A DNA stretch of 64,000 nt from Volvox africanus (GCA_030268105.1 BSDZ01000078.1:3771001-3835000); one strand, 5' to 3'; counted from the stretch's first letter, positions 11,334-25,906 are shown. A program made the numbers and translations. Notes: a model not told the origin generated them from the sequence alone.

Positions 11334-14300
11334 TTATATTAACTCCCGCATGAGCAATGGCCGTTTGACCGCGTTCGTGTACCCCTCGTTGAATCGATAT
11401 AACACAGGGAAGGGCAGCCTGCCCTGGCCCCCAATCATCACTCCGCCTTGAGGAGAGCCAGCGCTGCTGCCCCCACCAGTCACTCCACTGGCTGGCCGTG
11501 CCGCCTGGCGCGCGGTGGCTCCGGCACTTGCACCTTCCCCTACATTACCGCGTGCCTTGGCGCTGGCCTGCTGCTTGAAGGCGTCCATCCATGTGCCCTT
11601 ACGCTTGTTGCCCATACAGCCACCACCCCCGGCTGCACTTTTCTTGCAATCTGTCGGAGATGGCATGCGACCTGCCATCTGGCGCTGGGGCGGCAGCGGC
11701 TGTGGTGGCGATACCGGTTGCAATGGCCCCTGGGTCCGGGCTACAATTTCAGGTTCTGCGCCTGGACTGTCAACTTTATCCATAAGCCGGCTCGAGCCAC
11801 TGCTAGTAGAGGCTGCCATGCGAGCCTGCGCGGGTATGCAAAATGGATAGGTGAATGAAACCAGCGGGTTGATGCTATGGATAAGGGGATGAGTTTATCA
11901 TAAAGGCTTTTATTTAGGCCTCCTTTCGTGTCACATTTCCACCCGAGGCTTAATGCCGAGTCTTAGCGTAGCGTTCCGACGTCCGTCCTCAGGGCCAATC
12001 CAGGAGGCGCTCTGTGAGTTTGCGCTAGCCATTAGGCCATAGCAGCCAGGAAGCCAAGTCCGAGTCTCACTCCCTTAATCTTCCGCTGCCCTCCCGCCAT
12101 ATGCAGCCAAGGCAGCTGGACGGTGTTACGTGAATTCCAGAAAATTTTCGCGTAGAACATCATGTATGGTTATATGGTCCTGAACCTTCCTAGAAACAAG
12201 GACGTGCCTTGCCCTCCACCACGTCACAAGAGCTGTACCCACCCACCGCTTCAGCCCGCCGGATCGCCTCCATCTCCGTCTGCTGCGAGATCATTTGCCG
12301 AACCACGTGGGGCACCGTCGTTGTCGCGCCTGCAGAAGTTTTCCCCCTGAACGCCGTGAAAACGTATAGCGTATCAATCGCTGGCACCAGGGGAACGTGA
12401 CGAGTCGGATTGGCAGGTGCCTTCCCTGTCGCCATCGGCGCCGAAAGAGGCGGGGCCCCCGCGGCTGCGCCATGGCCAACGGTGTCCGGGGACCCTCGGT
12501 ACCCTGCGTTGCCTCCGGGCCCGCGGCCCTGGCCGTACGAGTTGTATTGCCCACGGCCGCCGCGACCCGCCTGGAAACCACCGCTGGGTCCTCGCCCACC
12601 GTACGGCTGAGGTATCTGGCGCTGGAAGCCGTGGGCCGTGTCCTTGTCTCCACCCGTCGCGGCAACGATATTCTTCTGGACTTCAGCCGTCAGCCCCAGG
12701 ATAATTGCGTTATCTGCGGCAGCCATAATGCGGGTGCCCCGTTAACATTTCCAAAACCTCTCTCTGCCCCGACGCCCTTCGCATGCATTTGCCGGTTCCG
12801 CGTGCATTTCTGTCAACAGTCCCAAGCCGGGGCCCCTGCCTTGAGTCCTTACTTGACGCGGGCGCCACCACCTCTGGCAGCTGCAGTGGCTGCAGCCCCG
12901 GCGGCGTAGGCAACTCGAAGCAGTAGCGTAGGCCGTAGTGCAGCATAATATCGGCGGTACGGCGAAGGGTAGCCTGTTCATCCGCTGTCATCATGTTGGG
13001 TGCCACAGCGCGGATGGGTGGCTGCGAGGCGAGGGCGCGGAGTGCTGGAGCCAGCTCCTGCAGCGGCACGGTTCGGTCTCAGGATTGGATGGCGCGAATG
13101 GCCCAAGTGCCGAACACGCTTTCTTCCCAGGACCGTGGTTGCTTTAATGGAATTTCCCTTTACAAAAGTGAGCTAAGAGACATTCTAAGGTTGACAAGGT
13201 AGAAGCGTAGAAGTGTGTTCAAACGACTTAGCTACCCACAGTGTGCCCGCCACTATCAGGACGCACTGCCGTCGCTGCGCCCCGGGCACCCAAGGTACCC
13301 CAGGCTCCAAAACGGTGTTTCAATTATCCATCCGATCAAAGTCATCCGATCATATATATAGAGAGAGATATCGTGCTCTCCTCTGTCGATTACGCCACCT
13401 TCACCACCGATCATCAACACATGCGAATAGCGCAACGGCACGTGCAATACGTCGTAGCAGATAAGTCCTAGAAGATACGTTAAACCCCAATCGACCTGAA
13501 AGTCACTAAACTTATTCGCTTACCAGCATCATAACGGTGATACCGTGAGAAGCTATCACACCGGGATCAGTGCCGCGGCTGCTCGCCCAACTGCGCACCA
13601 GCTGCGCCGCTGCAGATGTGCGGCGCGCTGCTTCGGCTCCCATTCGCGGCCAGGCCAGCTGCCTTGGCCGCTCAGGCTGGGCCGCGAGAGCACGTACCTT
13701 GGCCAACAGCGGCGGCACGAACTGCAGGGAGGAGAAGTCCCCGGTTCGGCGGCAGGACCTGCCGTATGGGCAGATACCGACACCAGTTACAGCATGTTCA
13801 CGTTCAGACCTCGGAGAGAATGAGGCTCTCGAAGGACAGCGGCCAGCCAGCAATGCAGGACAAGTCATGTACTTGAGCGGCAAAGATGGTACTAGACTGG
13901 AGCTACTAGACTGGAGAGGTCAGACGGTCTGCTGAACAGACCGCCTTCCTGAGCAGGGGCCTGCAGCTATGAGGCCTGTGGACTCGTAAATATTGATCGC
14001 ACACGAAATTTGGTGCGGAATGTTTTACCTTCTCCGCCATCCGTACGGCAGGCTGGGTAGCTTTGCAGATTGCTTTGGGCCACCCTTCACCCATGCAAGC
14101 CATGTTACACCTCCCACCACCTCTTATGTTCCTCGGGCTCTCCCGGGGTCCAATAGCCCACCTGAGCAGCACATCCGCCAGCCCCATTGCCTCCTCCACC
14201 TCTGCAGTGCGGTTCAGGTTTATGTCCATGAAGCGAACCCGAGGGAGGTTCTCGTGCAGACCGGAGAGCACCTGCACAGCAAGTGAAGTGGTAGGAGCGC

Positions 14301-17300
14301 CCCAGCGGGGCGAGGGAAGTCATGGACAAGATACGGTAGAAGTATGCACGCGGCGCATTGTCAGCAACTAAATCTGTAGGCTGTGCTGCTTGGTCTCGTT
14401 GACCGCGTGTGAATCGATTGCAGATCGGCTCATGAACATCGGGCAAAAGGCTCATGAAGCGCATAAACGGTGCGAATACAGCACTATAACCGGTACCATG
14501 ACGTGCAGACAGACCTTCCGGAACCGAACTGCCTTTTTGAACACCTAACCTCAGCCCTAGACGCAGTAGTCCCATTTCCAAGCCTCCTTTCAATGTTCAT
14601 CTCGTACAACACCTCCTTCAGAAATTTGGTCCTCGGCCGGAAAACCTCAGCGAGGGGCCCGCAGGCATACAGCGCTGGAGAGCCCTGTCCCCTCACCAAG
14701 TCGTAGTCTCCGAAGTCCTGCAGCCGGTTGCAAACCTCTCTCAATTGGCTGGGAGCGGTACCAGCACCGCTCAGGTACCCGCCGCCACCACGTTTGCGAC
14801 CTGAGGACCCGGTACTAAGAAGCAGCGTCCACATGTCCATAGCCGACTGAGTTGTATCTTTGGAGGCAATATTCAGCGTCTCTATGTCCTGCACGCAGGC
14901 GGGGAAGGACAAGACAGCCACAAGGGGAAGGAGACGTGCGACCTTTGAAAATAAGGGCATCCGTGCTGCCTTGGTTCTGAAAAACAATACAGACATACAC
15001 ACGTATGCTGCAATCTGCTGTAGTAAGGCTAGAAGCAATTGTGTATTTGTAGCATTATGAGCAATATGGCTAACCCACATGATGTTTGATAGGAGGATGG
15101 CAGTGCACGTCATGGGATATGGAGGAGCCCATGGAACATCAGCCGTCGCGCCATGGCATGAATTTAATATATTGTATGGTGGTTGTTGGCGCACCCGCAC
15201 CTTGACATCGATCGTCCGCCGCGGCCCTGATACTGCTGCCGCCATCGCGCCCCGACGCGCCAGGAATTGCAACGTGTTTAGGCAGGCGCGCACGTCCCGG
15301 TCGGTTCGCTCCACCAACAACCGCAGCGCAGCGGGGTCGGCTTCTAAGCGTTCAGCCTGTAAGGTGCGGGATCAGGACGGAAGTTAGGGATACAGCGCGG
15401 GGCTACCCAGGACGTCTCAACCAACAGCATATCGCATGTGCCAAGAGAGGGGTCGCAAGAGCTGTCCTTGGGATGGCCCGTGCAAGCATGGGGCAAGTCA
15501 GCGGATGAAGTCTGCAAGACATTCCATTGGCTGAGAAAACCTCACGGCGGGAGATGCCGCCCGTGCCAAGGACCGTTATGCAGTACTGCGGCACGTGCAC
15601 CGGAGCGCCGCTGAAGGTTTTAACTATCCATGCATCGCAAACCTCCCACCTTGCAGATGTGTGCAAGCCGGGCTGTCAGGCGCTCCGAAGCCGGCGCCGA
15701 GAAGTGAAACACACGGGCCACGTCGCGTAGTGGCCGCAAAGCTGGCGCGTACAAGTCGTTGCAGATGCAAATGATGGGGCGGCACAGCGGCCGCCGTTGT
15801 GAGCCCTGACGACCGCCAACGCGTTTCTTGGCCCCCGGGGCCTTTCTGCCGCCCTCCCCAATATCCTCATTCTCGCCGTCACTACCGTCGCCATCGGCAT
15901 CAGTCCCCGGTACTGCGCAAGAAACAACACAGCACGTTCGGATGGCAAGGTGGTAGGTGGGACCCTGCATCGTATAGCAATACAATGGACGTCCCGCATG
16001 CAGTCTATTAAGCAGACTCACCTGCGGCCTTACCACCAGCACCACCACCTGCTGTCGCGCCCTCCCCAGCACGGATCAGCTTCAAGAGTGCCGCCACGGC
16101 CCCGCCGGTTTCGGTGCCACCCGTGGCGCCATCCACCTCATCCACAATAACGCAGTTGGGCCGACCGCCGCCGAGTACGGCCGTCATCTGTACGGCGTCC
16201 TGAATCCTGGTTAGCAGAGTGGAGGCCGTACGATCATCCGACGCGTTGATCTCGTACGGGTGGTAACCGCAATGCCTTGCCACCACATGTGCCAAAGTCG
16301 TCTTGCCCAGACCTGTCGAGAACGTGTCAGGCGGGAGATTCCAGGCCTGCAGGTGAGGTCCGGGTTCTGAGAACACGCAATCACCTGGTGAAAAGTGTCA
16401 ACATACGGGGTTACGAAACTGCAATACTTTATGGAACAGCAGCGCAACATCATACAGACGAGTGTTACATTACTGCGCCAGGGGCTCACACACCCGTATA
16501 GCAAACCGCACCCCAACCTACCCGGGGGCCCGCCGATGAGGAGCACCTTGTGTTGCGGCCTAGAGTCTACCTTGCGTCTCGCAGCACTGACCTTGCCCGT
16601 CTGAAGCGCCAGACCGGGATAAGCGGGCATCAGGGAGGGAGCGCGAACCTATATGCCTATTATTAAGAGGTCTCAGGGTGTTCCGATGCTTCTACTCAAG
16701 GTCTGTGAGGCAACAAGGGGAGTGAGGGAAGCTGCTCGACTGATACGAAGACCGGAAAACACCTTCCAACAGGCTTGCAATGTTGCCGGCGGCAACGCGG
16801 ACAATGAGGAGGTTCTTGTGATAAGTAGCCAGGGGAGGGGGCATGCCACGGGATGGTATTCCAATCTGGACGGCGCCTGGAGGCATCTATTTTCAAGTCC
16901 GGAATCTGATGCCGTGCAGGACGCATACCCATATATCCTACGCGGCCCCAACAGAGGGCCGAACCACACGCGCCCCTTGTCGCGGCACTCACCCCGGTGG
17001 CGCCACCTGCGGTCCCCATTCTGCCAAATACGCATTCATCCCAGTCCTTGACCCAAAGCGCCACCTGCACAAAAACGGAAGGAGCCAATATGTGAAGGAA
17101 ATAGCGGTGGAAAAAACGGGGGTTGCAACGTGCATATGTAAAGCACCGTGGCCCCTGGGGTGCAGCGGTGTCTGAGCTCATCCTTTTCGCATGAAACGGC
17201 ATGCGATGCGCACAGCAGAATCTTAGAACTTCTTTCACACACATGCATGGGCATCGCCTACATTGGCCACGTTGCTGGCTTGTCCGCCCGCATGCATATG

Positions 17301-20300
17301 CGGCGCAATGCTAGGGTCAAACCGCTTTGTCCTAATGTTCTGCGCCCTACGTACATTACCACGGCATGGGTTTCGCTGTTACCTTGAGTCTCCAGCCTTT
17401 ACACCACCCACCTGGCGATTAGTGCGCTCGTCGCTCAACAGGGACATGAAGTGCCGTGGTGCATACTTGTCCACCCACAGCATGGATTCCTCGTCCAAGC
17501 CCACGGCGGCTGCAAAGGGGTCCTGTACCGCGGCTCCCGAGGTCTGTAGGGCCCAGGACAATATGGGAAAGGTCTAAGCTCCGCACATCACAGGAAGGGG
17601 GCAATCATTGACTCGCAACGCAAACACATAGCTAGGAATGAATTCAAAGATATTTCAAAATGGGGGGTGCAAATTGCCGTGCATCATCGCGCCCCTTCCT
17701 CTATACCCGGCGGTCCCGGCGTCCACAGAGCGCTGCGGCTGTGCCCTCCGCAGCTGCACCCCCGGCGATGTCTTGTGCCATGTCCGCAAATCCAATCTTT
17801 TCCTCCGTAGGCAGCGCCCTCTGGGGCTGCTGTTGCTGCCGGCGACGTTCCTCCCTCTCCGACGCCGCAACTGCCGCCCGCAGCTGCCGATCATCCAGCT
17901 CCTGCAGATAGGACGTAATGTGAGAGACAGGGTCTTAAGGGTAACTTTACATATGATGCACACGAGCAAAATCTGTAGAGGATGAACGCATCTGCGTCTC
18001 AAACCAGGGCAACTGTCAATGAGGAACTCACTTCAATACTCCACAGAAAGTTTATCCTGCTTGAACCCCAGAAATGCACACCATCCCAACACAAAACGTC
18101 ATATTTCCAAACTGGCATCCCCAAAAGTTCAAGTAGCATGACGCGGGTTACCTAGGCGACTTGAAACACCGCATGCCGCAAAACACTCTCGATTTGTGCA
18201 CAGTCCCCCTCGCTGACCCCAAACAGTTGGCCTCTCCTCGCTTTTTCTCCACCTCCAGATCCGGCATACCCGCAGCATGTCCACCAGGGGCATTTCCAGA
18301 AAGCAGCCGCGGCCCCGGCGCCGGGCACGTGCACCGCCACCATCACCACCAGCCTGTTGCACGACGGCCCGGATTAGTGCGCCCCTATCCGCGCTGCCGG
18401 TTGTCTCTGCCACCCTGTCGAGCGCGAGCACGGATTATGCGGTTTTAAGATAAAATGTGCAGGGGACTCAAGCCCCTAGTCATGTACTCCTGCCTTTGAG
18501 TGCACAAATCTGGCAACCGTGCGTCTAGCTCCCGACCTAAAGCCGGTTGAGAACTTTGCTATGGGTGAGCAAGTCCGCAAAGGATCGCGTGCTCGTGGTT
18601 CACGCTTGCGCCAGGGTTGAATTTATCTGTCCACTAATGCTCTCACCCATACGTCAAGACCCAGGGGAAGGGCTTCGATGGCACTGCTGGCAGCCTCCAT
18701 CGCAGCCCTAACCAGCATCACTCACCTGCAGTACACCCGCTCGCCCGACGCCGCCGTGACTGGCAGCGCAACACCGTCCGAAATGCGAGACGCCAGACGC
18801 TGCGGCGGAAAGTATGACGGCCGCGACGGATGGGCCGCCTCGTCCTCCTCCACGGTCCCACAGTCCCGCACATCTCCCCCTGCTGCATCGGCAGGGCAGC
18901 GAAGTCCTGGCACAGCCTCCAAAGAGGCCACCATGACGGCGTCTTCGTCCTCTTCATCGGACCCAAACAGCTCCTCCATGGTAGGCCTGCCGCGACTCTC
19001 AATCCGAGGGCGCTTAGCCTGCCTCGCAGCACATTGATGTACCGTCTCCTGAGACCGGGCCGGCGGCTCCCAAGTCCTTGCTGCACTGCTACAGCTAGGC
19101 CCCGCAGCATCGACGCCTGCGCTCCCAGTCCCAATAGTGCCGTGCATCGACGAGTTATCCAGCGCCCGCGCTATAACCTTGGACGTCGATGGTCTAGCAC
19201 TAGGCGCGCGGCCTCCGCATTCCAGCTCGGCAATAAGGTCGTCCAAGCCGTCAAGATCTGGCGGCTCTAGTTGCCGCGGTTTTGGTGCTTGCATCGCCAC
19301 CTGCTGAGCATCCGCTGCTTGCGCCGCCAGGTAGTCCTCCAAGTCATCCTCAAAGGAACCTGCGCCACCAAAATCATCAAATGCGTCCCAACTAGAAGGC
19401 TCGAGCCTGTTAGCTTGCGCATGCCGTGGCTGATGCTGTCGTAGTGCCAAATCGTGTACTTCCCGCTGCGGCACGGTATCCGGGTCTAACAGATCATGTG
19501 CCTCATATTGGGCCGAGGCGGCTGCTGGAGCCGTCTCTTTTAATGCATCCTCTGGAGCCGATAGGTCCACGCCTCCCTGGATTGCGCCGACCACAGGCGG
19601 GGGTTGCATGTCGTCCTCCACGACGCTTTCAATGGGCAACGCGCGAAGCTCATCATTGAGCTCTTGGGAGTCCGTATACACACCATCTATACCCACGTCG
19701 ATGCCGCAGGTGTTAAAAGACTGCGGTTCCAAAGCATCAACCGTCGCCATCTCCACCTCCACCTGCAGCTGTCCACCTCCCATGGGCTGCACGCCCGTGC
19801 CACCATCAGTATTGACATTCGGGTCCTGAGTTTCCAGCGGCAGCTCTCGGAGCTCAGCATCCAGAGCCGCAGTGTCCAATGTGTCCGGCAGAACAACGAG
19901 CTCCGGGAAAGAGTGACCAGAACCAGCTGACACGCCCGATTGTGTGACAGCAACATGGGGGACCGGCTCACTAGAGAACGGTTCTGGCTGTGGCTCGCTG
20001 CCGGGCTGGGGCTCGCTGTCGAGAGGCAGGTGACGGAGCTCTGAGTCTAGTTCCTGCGTCGTCATTATAGCATCCGAAGCTGAAACATGTCCCGGAAGTC
20101 CAGCATAAATGAATGTCCTGGCGGGATCAGGGACGCCATTGGGTTCCACGCTCGGGGCGGTTTTGTGCCCAGGTTGCGAAGCACCCGTGCTGGCACCCAC
20201 GCCCGGCTGAACAAGGTCCTGCGATTCATCCTCTGCTTCGTATTCTTGGCCGGGATCCAGAGCGAGGCCCAGGAGGTCCTCTGTGCCGAGGCTGCAGAAG

Positions 20301-20320
20301 TCCGGTAACTTGGCCTCCAT
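11334..20320 (-). CDS. CTF18: CTF18, large subunit of the alternative PCNA clamp loader
   Basis: Long multi-exon AAA+ gene. Exon 1 (20320 to about 18722) encodes a roughly 530-aa acidic, poorly conserved N-terminus starting MEAKLPDFCSLGTEDLLGLA. Then: LLQELDDRQLRAAV-type helix (near 17900); LWVDKYAPRHFMSLLSDERT (near 17480); VALWVKDWDECVFGRMG (near 17030); Walker A split by an intron, HKVLLIGGPPG (near 16540) and LGKTTLAHVVARH (near 16300); Walker B CVIVDEVDGATGG (near 16140); PIICICNDLYAPALRPL (near 15770); LVERTDRDVRACLNTLQFL (15320-15260). Helical collar exons follow (about 14820-13500), then a Gly/Arg-rich segment (12640-12460), RQMISQQTEMEAIRRAEA (near 12260), and a C-terminal FNEGYTNAVKRPLLMREL. 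That tail binds DCC1/CTF8 and Pol epsilon in the family. CTF18-RFC loads PCNA on the leading strand and supports sister-chromatid cohesion. Several exon edges are approximate. Confidence 0.92.
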
Positions 20321-21970
20321 GTCGGGACTACCCGAGCCTTATCAGGGTTTACTCTTTATAGTGAATCTAGGTAAGGGTACGCTGCAGCCATGGGCTGAAA
20401 GGCCCCTCCTCTTTGCACATCGGCTTCTATCCAGGTCCAGGTGCCTAAGTTGTTACCTATCTACGCAAAAAATAGAAATTTGTCATTCAGTCAAGTTTAC
20501 GCAACAACTAATTCCAGTTCCGATTGGAAAATAAACGTCCTGCCATGAATCCGACGTTTGGCGCGCTTTCGCTATCGTACAATTTAACGTACAACTCTAC
20601 ACCATATCGTCATGTGAGGTACTATATGAGGGCAATTGTCAATGCCTCACCCCTTACATTATCGTTGTACAATTTGCTGAATTGTATATAACTTTGACCC
20701 CGTTGGTATCAGTAAGTAGGTCAGTGCACACAACTTCAGCCATTAAGCATCGAAGGCGGACTTTACAGAAACAGCAACTGAATATTAATCCCAAATCCCC
20801 TGAATACATGCGGTCTTCTTCAGTTGCAATACCTTCGACAATCATTGATTGTACGAGTAACGGGTTATCTAGTGGTTTTCTGACCGAGATGCCTCCTTGT
20901 GCTCTTGTTAGTGGCAGTTCAGGGATTATCCGCACATTTTCTTCCAACCAAATGTCCAGTTATCCTGCTGGTTTGCGTGCAGTACATCTATGAGATTGAT
21001 TTGCCAGTACAGGCCCCTTGCTCCTGCAGAAACATGTGATACAACACAATCTTTGTACCAATCCCCACTCGACCACAGTGTCTAGTAGCCATGATCTAGT
21101 CTTATAGTACGAATTTCTATTATGGCCGCCCCAATCAGCAGGGAAAGGGTGTCATGTGTGCCATTCTATGACTGCAGCAGTTAGCTCTGTTCACCCATAA
21201 TAGAGTTGTTGCATCGCGCCTCCGCTGACATGGGCCACCTGTGCAGCTGTGCTCGTGCGGGAAGAAACGAAAACATACAGACACCTTTCATATGACGACG
21301 AGCAAGCCGATTGATACATTTGATAATCAAACCCGTCCATTCAACTTTAATGCAGCTCACCATTGCCCTCGGCAAAGCTCACGACGTCCCCGCTGCACAC
21401 GCTGCTATTTCGCGACCTAGGGAAATGCGCGACCATGAGACTAGACTGAAATTTGTTTCATACGGTAGCCCAGGACTTTTATTGCATGCCAAGTAAGGGC
21501 AGACCTGGTTCCTCAATATCGCTCTGCATACCCCTTGCGCGGCATTGCTTGTGGAAACAAGTGAATCCCGAAATAATAACCGCAAATTGTATGTGAACAG
21601 TTCAAATTTAACTCATTCTCTGGTAAAACGAACATACCTCACATCGGCCCCTTTTGCCACACACCATTGTAATAACAAAACCGAGTCCAGAACTTGGTTA
21701 GCGCCTCGTTACTCACATGCACACGAACATATCCCAGTGCTTATGCATTTTTAACCCCATCCCGTTCTTACGCTCCCAAAGCCTGCCGGTCAAGTCCATT
21801 CAACTGCAGGCGGCCCATGCCTGTTGCTAACGGACCAAGTCGCCTTTCACTACCGCCAGCGCTACTGACCGGCTGCTCATATCATCTCCTTAACATAACA
21901 TTATTTACAGAAACGCTGAACCCCGGCCAACCCGCTAGCTTGCCTGGATGGCAGCCAATCTTTAGAGCCT
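20321..21970. other. Intergenic: CTF18 promoter and POR 3' end
   Basis: This lies upstream of CTF18 and downstream of the reductase gene. Sixty-odd bases past the POR stop, TTACA at 21905-21909 reads TGTAA on the minus strand, a candidate POR poly(A) signal. Small open frames (for example 20654-20947, -) have no recognisable features. No repeat or RNA gene was seen. Confidence 0.45.
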
Positions 21971-23642
21971 TCAGGTGCTCAGGCCCACCAGCTTGGCGCT
22001 CAAATCCCAGAGCTTCGCGGCCTTAGCATCGTCCGCCACCTCCTCAGAAACCTGGTTCTCAAAAGAGCCCTTGCTGCTTGACCACGACCAGTATGCACCG
22101 CTCTTGTTCAGCTTGGGGTCAGAGATTACCTGTCGCAGAAATCAATGTGGTCAGTCCAGAACTAGCAAGGGGTTTGTCTCGCATTATTCTGCATTCAACT
22201 TCGATATGCAAATGCACATAGACATGATACGAGCCCGCGACAGCTAGGGAGATAGGAAAGGAGGAACGCCGCAAACATAATCCGCTTCAGGTTTCTATTC
22301 AATGTACACATAAGCAATTGTGTTCCCAGGAGCCCATCTGTACCTGCGCCAGGCGGCGGCCAGCCTCCTCCTCAGATACGTAGCCCTTAGTCACGTACTT
22401 CTGGAAGGGCGGGAACAGCGTCTTGAAGACGCCGTAGTGCTCACGGAACAAACCCGTCTCAGCAATGCAGCCAGGATAAAGCGATGCGAACGTCACACCA
22501 GTCGACTCATGGAAGCGACCGTGCATCTGGCGGACCGTCATCATGCACGCCACCTTCGAGTCCTTATACGCCTTGGCGCCATTGAACTCCTGGCCATCCA
22601 TCATGGGGTTGGCCACTGTCACACCCGAAGCCAGACCTGAAAGGTCACCAAGGTTGGCCTGTGGGATGATAATTGTTCATCAGAGCAAAACAGACTATCA
22701 GCAGGGGAGTAAGAATGCCACATTCACATAGGTGCTGTAACCAGCACCAGCGAGTACCATGGAGCAGTCGGAATCCCTAAGTTACCCCATAATAGAGCCG
22801 AATGTATCACAACAACCATGCAACAATCCTCATCCCATATCACAATACGGAAGAGCCGAACAAAAAGACTCTGCAAGTTTACCGGGGTTAACCATTTTGC
22901 AAAGCACAGGCCGCACCAGACTATTCACCTTAGGAGGAACGTTGCCGGCCAGCGTGTTCGTGTTGCCGGTAATGGAGCCTACAATGACGCAGCGGGGCTG
23001 CTTGTTTGGAGCGTTCTTCAAGTCATCCAGCAGCAGGTTGGTCAGCAAGAAGTGCCCCAAGTGGTTCGTGCCCACGGACAGTTCAAAGCCGTCAGCAGTG
23101 AAGCGCGGCTCCTTGGCTGTAGGCAGGTACACGGCGGCGTTGCAGACCAGGGCATCCAGGCGGCGACCGGTGGCCTTGAAGTTGGCCACAAACTGGCGAA
23201 CTGACTCGAGGGAAGAAAGATCCAGATGCAGGATAGAGTACGAGCCAGAGGGCATTCCAATAGCCTTAGCTGCCTTCTCGGCCTTGAGAAAGTCGCGGCA
23301 GGCCATGACAACGTGCCATTCGCCGGTAGCGGCAAGCGCCTTCGCGGCGTTCAGGCCCAAGCCAGAGGATGCGCCAGTGATGATGGCAGTTTGCTTCTGC
23401 TGGGTTGGCGGGATGCGGGCGACTGCGTTGGGCTTGAACTGGTCAGCCAGGGAGGCCGACGGAGCGGAAGCGGTGGCAGCAGCAGCAGCAATGACCGGTG
23501 TACTGCGCGTCACGGGCATGACACCGGGCGGGATGCGAGCGCAGGGCGCCTGCAGGCGCACAACCTTCGTGGCACGGGATGCCTTGCCAGAGACCTTCGC
23601 ACTGGCGTTGGCGATCTTGCTGGCGCTCATGGCTGCCGACAT
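21971..23642 (-). CDS. POR: Light-dependent protochlorophyllide oxidoreductase, chloroplast precursor
   Basis: Three exons, 22929-23642, 22344-22658 and 21971-22129, join in frame to 395 aa, close to the usual algal POR length. Residues 1 to about 65 are a Ser/Ala/Lys/Arg-rich chloroplast transit peptide ([20 protein letters not shown]). The mature short-chain dehydrogenase fold has the NADPH-binding [16 protein letters not shown], then [47 protein letters not shown] and NVPPK. The catalytic pair is in AYKDSK (Tyr and Lys), followed by [16 protein letters not shown]. The C-terminus is [29 protein letters not shown] uses light and NADPH to reduce protochlorophyllide to chlorophyllide, the light-driven step of chlorophyll synthesis. 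The open frame extends past the ATG, but a CAG just upstream may be the acceptor of a 5' UTR intron. Nothing looks broken. Confidence 0.97.
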
Positions 23643-25906
23643 CTGCAGAGTAACATGATAGGAAGCAATGAAATCCAAAACAATTGCATAAGAAACTCCA
23701 CCCATTCGCAACGCAGAAGAATTGCCATGAATTCTATAGATCCAAGCATGACATAGACAAATTGACAAAATTGTATCAGCTAGCTATCCTTTCGCGTGTC
23801 AAACAGCACTGCTACCAAAGACATGCGCCTGTGACTGCTCCATCAAACTCCAGCGAACTGCAATCCTGCATGACCATCTGCCAAGCAATATAACACGACG
23901 TGATTACGAATCCTATTGGAAGACTGGAGCTATCATACCGGCCGCCATAGCTTCACACCAGAGCCGAAACGCAAACCACAAGATAGAAAAACACAACGAT
24001 AATCTCCAAAGACTTTAACTTGTGTTGCAAAGGTTTCCTTGTCAGTCAACCACCAAATTGCACGTGAAATAGCCACCCACCTTCTTGGGAATCAACCTAA
24101 TATCGAGAAACCCAATTAAATTAATGCTGTCAGATACGCAAACTTGCAAAATACCTCAATGATAGAGATTGACGAGACGTCGGCTTTTAGATCTATGGCA
24201 ACAGATCCTGCGTACGACGCTTCGGGATTCGTGTTTTCCGTTAGCAGCGCTAGATCTTACCCAACAGCCAGGCAGTATTATTCTTGTTCTTTTAAGCAAT
24301 ATTGATTACATACGAATACTTCTTGATTAAGCCTGTTCCTAAACCAATTACTTGACTCCTAATTCCAGATGGTTTCGGCTCCATATAGTCATTTGCTTAG
24401 CCACTTGCAATCTTGCATGTTTCTAAGTGCAAGGCAGGACTACGCGGAAACCACGAAACTTCAAGTTCTAGCGCGTAGTATTTTAAAGCAGGAAGGCTCT
24501 CTTTTGTCTATTAATCTGTCTGTCGGAAGCTCCACTGTACAAGGACCCTGCTGAAGATGAGCAGCCACTTGCTACTTACAATATAATGGAATAATTGGAC
24601 ATTGTCGCTTCATACTGCTCCTTTGTTGACGGCAGCCGCCACTCAAGCAGTCAGAATGATCCTTTAGGACGAGGAGCAGGGGCCGAACAGGATAAAGTCA
24701 CAGGGCTTCCCCTACCACCTCTTTTGGATTGCCCATGCTCTAAGAACCAAGTGCTTATCGGGGGCATTTGAAGGGCTTGGATGAGATACGGGTGGGGAGG
24801 TTGTTATCAGAAGCATATCCCTCCATCCCCCTCTCACCTCACGCCCATTTAATGTTTGATGTGCCGTACCCGCCCCGCACCCCAAGTACTCAGCAGACAT
24901 TCCAAAGTCCCTTCTACAAACACAGAGTATGTTAACCAGGCTTGCAAGAATGTCTAATACTCTAATACTAGTATCATGTACTTATGTATGGTATGGTACA
25001 CCTCCATCTGTATCCACTGTATGTGCTTGTAACCCAAGCTGTTCCGGTTAAAAGATGTGTGCTGGATATACCGGTTTAGTATCAATATTTTTCCGAATTT
25101 GGTCTTGAGTCCAGAAAGTCTACGCTGAAGCTCAAAGGTAACTAAGAGCCATGAAGTAAATTCACTCGCCACGGTCAATTACGGAGTTGCAACCCCTCTG
25201 CTTCACCCTCCATGCTTTCATTGCTCCTCGAGACGCAGATTAGCATTATTTGCGGCAAATTTCCAATGCTCAGAATGAAGGAAACTGTTCCATGCAGATG
25301 CATCACATTACAATACGTGCCAAATCGCATGTCCATAGGAGATGCGCATCCCACAACGCTTCTCGTCTTTGGTGGTGACCCCCCTCAATTTCCATGGGTG
25401 TGAAACCACTAACGCCTGAAGACTGACACCTGCCATCTGTAACTGCTGCCATATTTCCTTTCAGTGCACTTGCCTTATGCCACTCACCACGCAGGTACTC
25501 ACATCGTGTCATCGCCATACACTGGTCTCCATGCTGTTAGCATTCCGTAAGCAGATCTGCATATACCCCCACTACAACAGATCCCAGCTGGCGTGGCAAT
25601 CGCTTTAAGCTAAATGCTTCTATATTTCCTATTGTCATTCCTGTTCCTTTTTTGTTATACCTCGCATTCACAAAATGAAACCCCACACGTACAATAACTT
25701 TGCTCCAATTCACGCCATTACATTCGCAACCCGTGATGAACGAAGTTCCATGCTTCAGCACTTCTGTCCCTGATTCTGTGCGCATTAATAATGCTACTGT
25801 TGCTACTTGGTCCATTGGCTTCGGCGATGGCCTCCATACGTACCCTGCATCCGGTCGCTGTTGGTGTTGGTATCATTTCCAACACCTCCTCGTATGAACG
25901 TGTAAT

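Noticed and set aside
22759..23658. 299-codon plus-strand open frame
   Set aside because: It is antisense to POR exon 1, whose identity is certain.
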